Below are positions 42,401-54,400 of a stretch of 64,000 bases of DNA, in pieces. Each line of letters begins with the position of its first letter. Position 1 is the first letter of the stretch. Below the pieces are notes generated by a model. It did no database searches, had not been told where the DNA came from, and saw only the letters and a list, made by a program, of their open reading frames with translations. The stretch is from Betaproteobacteria bacterium Ga0077526 (GTDB taxonomy: Bacteria; Pseudomonadota; Gammaproteobacteria; Burkholderiales; Ga0077523): the NCBI GenBank assembly GCA_001464765.1, contig LNDV01000018.1, positions 48,816 through 112,815 on the forward strand, given 5' to 3'. Both the position numbers and the translations under genes were made by a program.

Positions 42401-45400
42401 CCCGCGCGTCGCGGAAGAGCACACTGCCCGGCACCACCTCGCGGCCCGCCGCGCCGGGCGGATCCCAGTCGAGACGCACCCCGGCGAAACCGCCGAATTC
42501 GAACATCTCCACCCGGATGTCGTGGTAGCCGGCCGAGAGGGTGACGGTCCCCGAGCGCTCGGTATAGGCGTGCAGCCCATCGTGATTGATGACCAGCTGC
42601 CCGTCGATGAAGAGCCGGCTGCCGTCGTCGGAGCCGAGATGGAAGGTGTAGGCCCCCGCCGTGTCTACGCGGATCTGGCCGCTCCAGCGCACCGCGAAGT
42701 AGTCGTTGAGATCCGCGAACCCTGCGAAGCCCGGTCCGCCGCCGTTCGGCACATCGACGTTCGTGTCGATGCGCGTGTAGCGCGGCGTGAGGTTGTCGAA
42801 CGGGACATTGGCGACGCGCGGGTTCGAGCTGAAGCGCACGTTCGCCGGCAGGTCGTAGTACTCGCCGACGAGCCCGGCATCCGCCGCGACGTTCTGCTGC
42901 CGCCAGTCGGTGCGGCCGAAGACGACATAGGCGCCCTGATTCTCCGTCGCCTGCAGAGCGCCGGTGGTCGCGTTGCTGCGCGTCTGCGTGATGGCGATAC
43001 CGATATCGTCGATGCCATCTCCGTCGATGTCGCCCACGCCCACGATCTCGGCCTTGCCGGACGCCGTGCCGGCGAGGACCGGTGCCGGCAGGCTCAGCGT
43101 GATGGGGGTGCCGTACAGGTTCGGATCGAGCCCGGTCGGGGTGCCGAAGGCGATGCGCGCGAAGGTGGACTGCGTGCCCACGCCGTCGCGCACGGACACC
43201 ACGGCATCGCCGTAGCCGTCGCCGTTCACGTCACCGAGCGGAATGTAGACGGGCTGCCCAAGCAGTTCGATGGAACTGAAGGTCTTGGAGGCCTCGGTCG
43301 CATCCACCTGCACGGTATCGCCCAGCGGATCGAGGAACTTGATGCGGTACTGCCCGACACCGAACTCCGAGACCAGCGGCACGCCCGACCGCGGCGTGCC
43401 GAAGGTGAAGCTCGCGTTACCGGTCTGGAACAACGTACCGTGATTGCCGTTGGCGGTGAGATCGCGAACCTGGTTGCCGGTCGTGAGCGGATCGCCATCG
43501 GCGACCTCCTCGAAGCGCCAGTAGCCCTGCAGCCCCGCCTCCTGCCCGGAAAGCACCCGCTGGAAGTTGCGGCGGACTTCTTCGGCCGAGCGCGCCGTGT
43601 TCCACACGCGCACCTCGTCGATGGTGCCGGCGAAGTTCTGCGCGGCAGGAACCGCCTGTCGCCCCCCAATCTGGAAGTCGTCCTGGTTGCCAGCAATGTC
43701 GCCGATGTTTCCGGAGCCCTGGAACGTGTGCGCGAGCACGCCGTTCCTGTAGGTGTCGATGCGGCCGCGATCGTAGACGACGGAGATGTGCGTCCACTCG
43801 TTCTGCTCGGCCCGCACCCCCGTATTGACCCACGTCCAGCCCGGGTTGATGTTGGCAAAGGCCCAGCGGATGGTGCCGTCCGCAAACCGGGCGATCTCGT
43901 ACTCGCCTTCCCGGTTGACGATGATCCCGCCCTCGACGGGATTCGAACCGGGGCCAGTGGGCCTGATCCACGCTTCCACCGTCATCGCCGTGCTCATCTC
44001 CAGCGAGGAGCGCACCCCGACATTCACGAAGTCGGCGATCCTGCCGTTGACCGGATCGTGCAATCCGTCGAACACGAGACCTCGCCCGGCGAGGTCGGCG
44101 TCGGGCATGACTTCCGGCAGAACGTGCAGCAGGTAGTACTGCGGCGTGCCCGAGAACCGCTCGCGCGGCACGAGCGACACGCCCTGGCCCGGGTCCGTGT
44201 CTTCCGCCGGGAACAGATACGCCTGCAGCCTGGCGTCGGCGTCCTCGGTGATGATCGAATCGATCACGTTGACCTTCACCACGTCGATCATGTCGCGCGT
44301 GAGCACCGCACTGCCGGCGTTGCCGAAGCGGCGCAGCGCTTCGGGGGCGGACAGGACGTACCAGTCCCCGGTATCGCCGAGGTGGAAGTTGAGGCCGTCG
44401 ATGATCGACCCCTGACGAACGTCGGGCAGCTGCCCGGCGTAGGTCACGGCGTCGTTGCTGCTGGAGAACCCCTCGCGCGTCTGGAACTCGTAGCCGTCGG
44501 GTTCGAGCACGAAGTCGCCCGAGAGAAGGTCGCCGCCGGAGCCGCCGGAGATCCGGTCGTCGCCGCCGAAGCCCATGATGATGTCCGCGCCCTCGCCGCC
44601 CTCGATGGTGTCGTCGTAGGCCCCGCCGAACAGGCGGTCGTTGCCGGCCCCGCCGCGGATGATGAGATTCACGAGGCTGGCGCGCGCTTCCTGGTTGCCC
44701 TCCTTGATGCCCCATTCCTCGGTGCGGTTCGGGTACTTGAACTCGGGGTTCGCATGCACCACGTCGTCGCCGGCGCGGGTCTCGATGACCTGCTTCTCGA
44801 CGGCATTCGTGCGGTAGTAGGAATAGAGCTGCCGGAACATCGGCGAGCCCGTGGTGAGCGGCGAGAAACCCAGCTCGGTCACGGCCACATCGGCCGGGTC
44901 GGCCACGCGCAACTCCAGCACACTGCCCGCGGTGGACAGCTGGAGCACGCCACCGGGGAACTCGACGTCGATCTTCACCGAGAGCCCTGCCGCAGTGAGC
45001 GCGGCTTCGATGGCATCGGCGAGGTCCTCGCCGAGGTCCGTGATGGACGAGTTGTTCTCGGTGACCGCCTTCGAGAGCGTGACGCTCACGAGCTGCGTCG
45101 CACCCGGCACCACCAGACGGAAGTGCGCATCCGCGCTGAGCTTGCCGTTGAGCGGACCCTGCTTGCCGGCCTTCACGACCGACTTCTCGGTCATGAACTC
45201 CTGGTTCGCCGTGTCCCACTGCAGGGAGGTAAACTCGTAGCGGTGCAGGAAGATGTCGTACCGGATCGCGACATCGTCCTTGACCGGCCGGTTGAGGTTG
45301 TCGAGGTCGCCACCCAGGAACAGCACCTGGTCGATGCCGGCACCGCCGTCGAACAGATCGGTGAGGGTCTGCAGGCTCGGCTTGCCGTTCTTGAGCAGGG

Positions 45401-48400
45401 CCGGGCCGTCGGGAATCAGCTGGAAGGTGTCGTCGCCCTCGTTGCCGAAGAGCAGATCCTCGGCCTGGCGGTCGAGACCGCCGGTGAGCACGTCGTTGCC
45501 CGCGCCACCGAAGATCCAGTCCTCTCCGGCGCCGCCCTGCAGCACGTCGTTGCCGGCGCCGCCGAGGATCACGTCACGGCGGTTGATCTGCGGCTTGTTG
45601 GTGAAGTCCACCGTGGTCACGTCGTCCGTGCCGAGTTCGATGGTGAACTCGTAGGTGGTCGGCGTCTGCTGCGGCGAGAACACCCGGACCAGGTAGTCCT
45701 TGCCGGCTTCGAGCCCCGCGAGCGACAGACGGCTCGTCTGCCTGCCGGAGAGATTCAGCACGGCAGTGCCCAGATAGCTGACGTCCACGGGAGCAGCGGG
45801 GCCGCCCGGATTCGACGGATCGAGCGGGTTTGCGGCCTGGGCGGCGTCGGGCGTACCGACCTGTGTGACGAGGGTGTAGCGCGCCGGCGTGGTGGGCGAG
45901 GACACCTTGACGTAGTAGTCCCCCGCAGCGAGTCCGGCGAGCGACGCGCTCAGGGCGAGTTCGCCGATCTTCACGCCGTCGACGACCTTCACGCCAACCC
46001 GGTTGTAGATCTCCAGGACGACGTCCTCGGAGGCCGCGTTCTTGACGAGACCGATGCGGTCGTCTTCCGCACCCGCCGAGGCGAGCGTGAACTTGAAGAA
46101 GTCCACGTCGGTGCTGCCGGCGCCGTGCAGGGTGAGACCCTCCACGCGCGCGAGCCCGCGGATATCCGGCAGGACGAAGGCAGAGGCAAAGGACTCGTTC
46201 CGAGCGCCCGCATCGACGAAGTCCTGCTGCAGCTGCAGCGCACCGGACGTGACCGGCGTGCCATCGGCGTTGTAGAGCGCAATGCCGAGCCCGTCGAGAT
46301 CCGACCCGCTGGTGAGAGCGATGTTGGCCGCGGCCCCCGGCAGATTGGCCAGCGAGAACCGGAACCAGTCGGCGTCGAGGCCGTTGTCGATGGTGAGGCC
46401 CTTTACGCGAGTGCTGCTCGCGAGCGGCGCCGCCAGGAGCTGGCGCGCGAGGCTGCTCACGTCGTTGCGCTTGTCGCGGTCCGCGGCGTCCACGAGGATG
46501 GCGTTGCCGGCCTGGATCAGCACGGTGTCGTCGCCCTCGCCCGCATCCACCCACACGGTCTTCTGCACCGTCGGGCCGACCGTCACCTTGTCGTTGCCGC
46601 CCAGGGCATCGATGAGGATCACGTCGTAGTCGCCTTCGCCACCGAGGATCTCGTCGGCGAGATTGGTCTCGATGAAGTTCGTCTGTTCCAGCGCCAGGGT
46701 GCGGTCCGTGCTGTTCGGATCGATCGCACCGGCCTGCGCATCGAGATCACCGGAATCGACGACGCGCTCTGTCTCGTCCCAGATGGGAATGCCGGCGCTA
46801 TTGAGCGCCTTGGCGTCGAGACGGATCTGCGCCGAGAAGCTCTGCGCGCCGTTGTTGTTGGTGAGGCGCGTGACGAGGTGGTAGTCCCGCAGCAGCCCGG
46901 GTTCCGTTACGTAGTCGACGGCGATCTCGTCGTTGGCGCCGGTGCCGCCCACGTACCAGACCTTGCTGTTCTGGCGGGCGTAGTTCTTCCAGTCCTCGCC
47001 GAGCAGGCCGCCGTCGAGGGACTCGAACGCGGTGCCGTCGGCGCGGAACAACTTGTCGTTGCCGCCGTTGCCGAACAGGAAGTCCACGCCCGTGCCGCCA
47101 TAGAGTTCGTCATCCTGGTTGGACCCGAGCATCCGGTTGAGGCCGGTGTCCTCCAGGACATAGGGCGCCTTCGTCGGGTCGGCGTCGAGCCGCCCGTCGT
47201 TGTCGAGATCGCCGTCGTTGTCGTGCAGGCCACCCTGCGGATCGACAAAGATGCCGAACTGGCCACCGGCCTTCGGATCGCGCGACCACGCGAACAGGAA
47301 GTTGCGGCCGGACCCGCCGATCGCATCGTCGTCGCCCTGACCACCGTAGAGGTAGTCGACGTCGCTCGTGGAACCTTCGCCGCCCCACAGGCGGTCGTCG
47401 CCGCCGAAGCCGAACAAAGTGTCGTCCCCGCTGCCGCCATCTAGGCGGTCACGGCCGCCCGCGCCGATCAGCGTGTCGTTGCCGGGGCCGCCGTCGAACA
47501 CGCCGACGAAGTCGCTGCTGCGATCGTTGAGCGGGCTCAGGTCGAGCGTGAACACCTGCACGCCGTCCACCACCGCATTCGCGTCGCGGAAGGCGATCGT
47601 GTCATTGCCGCCCTGACCTTCCACCTGGATCTGTTCAACGAGCGGAACGCCCGCACCATCGAGCCACTTCGCCCGGAAGGTGCGCCGCTCGGTCGTGCCG
47701 AGCACTGGGTTGTCCTGCGTGAATTCCACGTGCAGCCGGCCGTCGGCGACCTGCCCGAGCAGAATCGTGTCGTAGAGGTTGGTGCCCTTGATCTCGAGGA
47801 TGTCTGTCGCGTTGTCGTCGAGGACGTCGCCCTGGAAGTCGTCACCGAAGTGGCCGTCGAAGACCTCGTTCTCGTTCGGCCCGAGCGGCTTGTAGTTGAA
47901 CTCCACGTCCATCAGCAGCAGGTCGATCCCGCCGCCGCCGTAGAGCTTGTCGAGACCGTCCTGACCCTTCAGGCGGTCGCCGTCCGCACCGCCCCACAAC
48001 TCGTCCGCTCCGCCACCGCCGAAGAGCTGATCCTGCCCGGAGCCGCCGAACAGCAGATCGTTCGCCCCCACGACATCCGCCAGCGTGCTGTCGCCGTAAA
48101 GCGGGCCCGAGACCCGGTCGCCATGCAGGTAGTCGTTGCCGCTGTCGCCGAGGAGCGTGTCCTGGCGCAGGTTGCCGAACAGCAGGTCGTTGCCGGACCC
48201 GCCGTGAAGTTCGTCGCCCTTCAGCAGCGACTCCGCTGCGATCACCGCGGCGTCATCCGTGAAGCGCACGTCGGAGTACGCGTACAGGCGGTCCACGCCA
48301 TCACCGCCGTACAGGCGCTGGCCGAGTTGCTGGCCTTCGGTCGCGGTGCGATCGCCGCCGACGCCATTGACCAGCACGCCCGCGTCGCCTCGCCGTCCGG

Positions 48401-51400
48401 CGTCGCCATAGAGGAAGTCCGCCCCGGCGTCGCCGTAGAGCTGGTCGATGCCGTCGCCGCCGTTCAGCGTGTCGTTGTCCTTGCCGCCGCGGATCACATC
48501 GTCGCCGCGCTCGCCGCGCACCAGGTCGTCGCCCGTGCCGCCGTCCAGGTAGTCGGAGTCGTCACCGCCGAACAGGTCGTCCGTGTCGAACCCGCCGAAC
48601 AGGAAGTCGATGCCACCATCGCCGCGCAGGATGTCCTTGCCGTCGGCAAGATCCCCGTCGACGGACAGGTTGTCGAGCACGACCGCGTTGATGCGCGGCG
48701 GAATGTACCCGGTGTGGAAGCGTGCCTCGTTGAGATCGAAGGCGAACGGATTCGCAAAGTTGGCGCTGTTGGCCAGGTTGAAGTCCGCGCGCAGCGCCTT
48801 GTCGAAGCCGCCCCACATCACGTCCTGACCGAGGCCGCCCTCCAGCACGTCGTCGCCGACATCGCCGACGATGAAGTCGTCGCCTTCGCCGCCGAAGACG
48901 TCGTCGTCGCCCTCGCCCGCGAGAATGTCGTCGTTCCCGGCGAGGCCGCGGATGATGTCGTCGTCGTCCCCGCCGAGGATCACGTCCGCGCCGAGGTCGC
49001 CCCAGATCTCGTCGAGGCCCGTGTCGCCCTCGATGTGATTGCCGGCCGTATCGCTGCCGGCTTCGCTTGCGCCGCCGTGCAGCCGGTCGTTGCCGGCATC
49101 GCCGAAGATCCGGTCGAAGCCAGCTTCCCCGAAGATGGTGTCGTTGCCGAGCCCGCCGAGGATGGTGTCGTTGCCACCGCCGGAGCGGATGAGGTCGTTG
49201 CCGCCCTGGCCGTTGATGGTGTCCATGTCGTTGAGCGACGTGATCGTGTCGTCGCCCTCCGGGCCAGTGCTCTCGCCCGCCTTGTCGTCGCCGAAGACCA
49301 GGTTGGTGCCGGCCCCCGCGTCGATCGTGTCGCTGCCGCCACCGCCGTAGATCTTGTCGGGGTCCGACTCGCCGAAGATGGCGTCGTTGTCCTCGTCGCC
49401 GAAGATCTCGTCGGCGCCCGCCCCGCCGCGGAGGGTATCCAGGCCTGTGCCGCCGCGGATGACGTCCTTGCCGACGCCGCCGTCGATGGTGTCGTTGCCG
49501 GCATTGCCGAACAGCCTGTCGTCCTGAGCGCCGCCGTCGATCGTGTCGGCCCCTTCCCCGCCAGACACCGTGTCGAAGCCGTCCTCCGCGAGGATGACGT
49601 CTTCACCGGCGTTGCCTTCGATCGTGTCGTCGCCCTTGCCGCCCCAGATGCGGTCGTTGCCGCCGTGACCGAATACGGTGTCGTTGCCGCCGCTCGCGCC
49701 CTTGTTGGTGTCGCGGATGCTGCTGTCGATGAAGCTGGAAAAGGTGTCCGCGGTCGCCAGCGTGAAGACCACGCCGTCCGCGAAGATGATGTCGTTGCCC
49801 GCGGGCTCGCTGGACGCCGGGAACAGCGGATCCTCGTCGCCGCGGATCAGATCGTCCCCGCCGCCGCCGATGATGAAGTCGTTGCCGGCGCCACCGTCGA
49901 CCGTGTCCGCACCGTCACCGAGGCTTGCCCCGGCTGAGACGATGATCTTCTCCTTGTCGAGCCGCGCCTTGTCGGCCACGATGAAGTCGTCGCCGCCGCG
50001 CGCACGGATGGTGTCCGATCCGCCTTCGCCGTAGATGATGTCGGCCAGATCGCTGCCTTCGATGAGGTCGTCGCCCTCGCCGCCCTTGACGACGCCACGC
50101 GCCGCGCCGAGCCGGATGATGTCGTTGCCCGAACCGCCCTCGAGCTCGGCCGTCAGGTTCGCGTCGGTGACGCCGGACAAATCGATGATGTCGTCACCCT
50201 CGCCGCCCAGCCCGATGATCCGCGACGTGGCGTCGTACTCCTGCGCCATGGACTCCGTGACGCCGAGATTCGGTGCCCACACCAGGACCTTGCCGTTGCC
50301 GTTCTGCTTGACGAAGAACTGCTCCGGAATATCCGTGTCGTTGCCTTCCAGGCGGTCCTTCGCCGACTTGCCCATGTTGAGCTGCAGCACGCCGTCCGGC
50401 AGTTCCGTGGCGAGCGTCGGAATGCGGGTAAAGGGAATCTCGAAGCTGACGATCTCGATCTCGGGCGTGATGTCGAAGTTCTTGTCGATGGTGAAGAACC
50501 CGAGGTTCACGCTGAGGTACGCGAACAGCTTCGCGTAGATGCGCCCCGTCACGTCGAAGATGGCGAGCGGCGAAAGCGCCGGCTCCCCGTACTTGAACTC
50601 GTTCAGGAAGTTGGTGGCGAGCTCATAGATACGCAGCTTGCCGTCCTCGTCCGGATCGTGGAGGTTGAAGTCGATGGTGAAGAAGATGCCGCCGCCCACG
50701 CCCGCCTTGGCCGCGACGAGGTTGATCTCCGCCGAGGCGGTGATGCCGCCGCTGAACCGCACTTCGGGAATGTCCTGCCCCGCCGCGTTCCAGTCCCCCA
50801 CGTAGAACCCGTCGAACAGCGTGATCGGATTGCGGAAGCCGCCATCCATGAAGCGCCGGAAGCCCAGCGTGTCGTAGCCGAAGGAGAAGTCGATGTCGAC
50901 GCCGATGCGCCCTTCGATCGCTGCACCCAGCGGGCCCCAGATGGGGAAGAACTGCGAGTAGCGGAACTCGAACTTGAGCGGCGCCGGGTCGACCTTGACG
51001 AGGTCGACCTCGTTGCCCATCAGCAGCCCGAAGATCTGACCCGGGTCCGTAAGGATCGGGAAGGAGATCATCTGCCCGAAGGTCTGATTGCCGAGGCTGC
51101 GGGTGAACGAGGTCGTGCGGCTCGCGCCCGGATTGCTCGCCTGCAGCTGCGACATGGTCTGGTCGAAGTTGTAGGACGAATTATTCGTGGGCGTGAATCC
51201 CTGACGGAAACTGCTGTTCCGGCTGGACAGGTTGCCGCGGAGATTCGGGTTGTCGATGTCGTAGACCGTGAAGCCGCCGAACGGAATGAACAGCGTGTCC
51301 ACATCGGTCGGGATGCTGTTGATCAGCGTGATGAAGCCCGCGATGTCGCGGATCAGACCGACATTGAAGCGCTGCGGCGGCACGATCTGCTGGGCGATGT

Positions 51401-54400
51401 CGAGCAGCGTCGTGGGCCGGCCCGAGAGGTCGGAGATCACGGGGATCGGCGTGGTCAGCACGTCGATGAGCGGCTGAATCGGCTCCGTGATCTTCTGGAC
51501 TTCCTTGACGATGGGCAGCACGTAGTTCGAGATGAACGTGCCCATGTCCATGCCTACGTTGCGGAACTCGACGAGCTTCAGGCCCTGCTGGATGGAGTCG
51601 CCCAGCGCGCCGAAGCTCACGAACTCGCCGGCGTCCCGGTCGCCGATGGCCCACTCGACGATGAAGTCGGCGGTGATCTTGGGGAACGCCGTCTCGGCGT
51701 TGGGCACGAACTCGTTGTTGAGCCGCAGTTCCATGCCGAGGTCCACATTGGCCTCCGCGGCCACCCCGGCGTTCAGGCGGATGTTGCCGAACTGGGCGAT
51801 GCCGACGCGTTCGTCCTCGCCGGTGGTGGTCGTGAGGTCGATCGCGATACTGGCGCCGAGCCCGGTGCCGCCGTTGTCGGCGGCGTCGATCTGCAGGATG
51901 CCGAGCGTGCCCGTGATGCCCGCGCCGGGGAGCGTGACATCCACGTCCAGGCGCAGTTCATCCGGGTTGGACAGATTGAGGTAGAAGCCCTTGCCACCGC
52001 CGATGCCGAAGCCGAAGTTCACCTCCCAGTCGACGGAGACTTCGACAGCACCGCGCGTCTCCAACCCGAGGCCGGGAATGCCCAGGTCGAAGTCGATGCC
52101 CGTCCCGGCGCTCACCGCGTTGCCCCCGAGCTGGATGTCCCACTGCATGAAGAGTTCGCGGATGGGCACGCCCGCTTCGTCGATGTTGGTCGTGAGGCCG
52201 ATGTCGTCGACGGTAATCTCGCCGTCCTCGTTGCGGTCGCCGAGGATGCCCGCGCCGTTCAGCTGGATCGTCTCGTGCAGCAGTTCGTAGAGCTTCACCG
52301 AGATGAAGTTGGCGGTCGGGTCGTTCGAGGTCTCGACCACGCTTCGGAGTTCGTCGATGAAGTCCTCGCGGAAGTCGGCGATGAAAGTCGCCGCGCTGCC
52401 CAGCTTGTCTCCCACCAGAGGCATCTTGAGCCCGGCCATCTCGCCGTCCAGGAAGTCCTGCAGCAGCGCGAGGAAGCCGTCGACCCCGTCGATGATCAGC
52501 AGGAGGTTGTCCATCGCGCTGAACTGACTGAAGTCGAAGTTGAGGATCTGCGGGTCGACGAAGATGAACTGGTTGCCGGCGTCACCGACCGTGCCACCCA
52601 CCACCAGCCCGTCGTCCAGGCTCGCCGAAAGGCGCCCGCCGATCGAGATGTCGCCGCGGTAAAGGCTCTCGGTCGGGAAGTACACCGGCAGCGTACCCGC
52701 CACGTCGATGTCCATGCCCACGTCGACGGAGTCGCCCAGATTGCTCAGCAGATCCTGGATGAGGATGCGCCGGCTGTCCGGCGTGGAGCCGGTCATCACG
52801 GAGTCCTTCAGCGTGAGCCCGAAGTCGCCCTCGATGCCCAGGCTGCCACCCACGATGCGCCCGCCCACGAACGCCCCGCCGTCCGGATCGCCCAGACCGA
52901 TGGAGAACGCGATGTCCTCCGCGCCGGCGTCGATGTGACCGGTGATCCCCGTGTCGCCGAAGATGAAGATCTCTGTCGGGTTCTCCAGGTTGAGACCGAA
53001 GGCCAGCTTGAGATTGAGATCCCCCTGCGTGCGGAGGTCGGCCCCGCCGGACAGTTCGAAGCCGGCGGTCGGCAGTTCGAAGCCGATGGGCAGAGATTCG
53101 GAGAAGCCCGGATTGAAAGTGAGATCGAAGCGCAGGATGCTGTCCGCGCCATCGCGCACCATCTTCAGGTCGAGCAGGTCGCTCGTCGCCGGGATGTTGA
53201 AGATCTCCTTCAGCTTCTGTTCCAGCGCCTGGACGGTGTTCGCCCCCGACCCCTCAGCCGCATCCAGCGCCTGGGCGAAGTCGTCGGCGTAGCTCAGCAT
53301 GTCGTTCACGCTGAGGTTGATGAGCGGGATGTCCTGGTTGAGGAAGCCGAAGGCCTCGAACTCGCCCAGGAAGTCGGAAAGTCCGCGGAGTGCCTCGAGG
53401 ATGTCCGTGAAGCCGACGTCGTCGAACTTTCCCAGTTCGTCGAAACCGGACGTGGTCACCGTGACCTGCGGCGCCTGGGAAGCGAACGGATCGCCGATGT
53501 CCGTGATGTCGATGACGACCTTGGGCTCGTTCCCGGTCTGGATGAGACCGAAGGACGGATTGAGGTCCACCGCGAACTCGAGGTTGCCGCTGCCGTCCAC
53601 CGTGGGCGCATCGATCAGCGTGTCGATGTCGGAGAGCCCTTCGAGCAGTTCCTTCAGGGTGATGCGCCCATCCGCGCGGCTCGTGCCCGGGTCCTGCAGC
53701 GCGAGCGTGATGTCGCCCTGGATCTGCCCGTCACCGGTCAGCTTGACGCCGACGAAGCCGAACCGGGCGCCGAGTTCCACGCCGTCGCCGGGGGTCTCGA
53801 TGTTGAAGCCCGCACGGGCGTGGGCGTTCTCGATGAAGAGCCGGTCGAGCGTGTCGATGCCGCCCAGCGGGGCGCTGTCGATGGTGAAGTCGCGCACTTC
53901 GTCCGGATCGTCGGGGTCGACGACATCGGCACCCAGGATGCCAAGCAGGCTCGCGGCATTGGAGCCGATGGCGTTCTCGACCCGGAAGACCGTGTTGCCG
54001 CTGCCGGTGGTGTCACGCAGACGCAGCCGCGAGTTGTTGTCCGTGAACTCCACCTGCACGCGATTGCCGGTCTGGCCCTGGATGGCCCCGATGACATCCC
54101 CGAGCGTGGCGCCCGCATCGAGCGCATCGAACGACACCGAACGGCGCACGCCATCCCGCGTGGTGATGATGATGTCCGCCGCCGATGCCGAATTCGTGGT
54201 CGCGAGGCCGAGTTCCGTCACGGCCACGCTGCCGGCCAAGGCCGTGATGTCGAACGTGGCCGCCCCCGGCACCTTCGACGAGAAGATGAGGCGCCGGCCT
54301 TCCGAACCGACGACGACCTTGTCCTTGAGGACCTTGACGCCGCCCACCTCGGTGTTGTCGATGGCCTTCTGCACATCGAACACGACATCGAGGATGCTGT

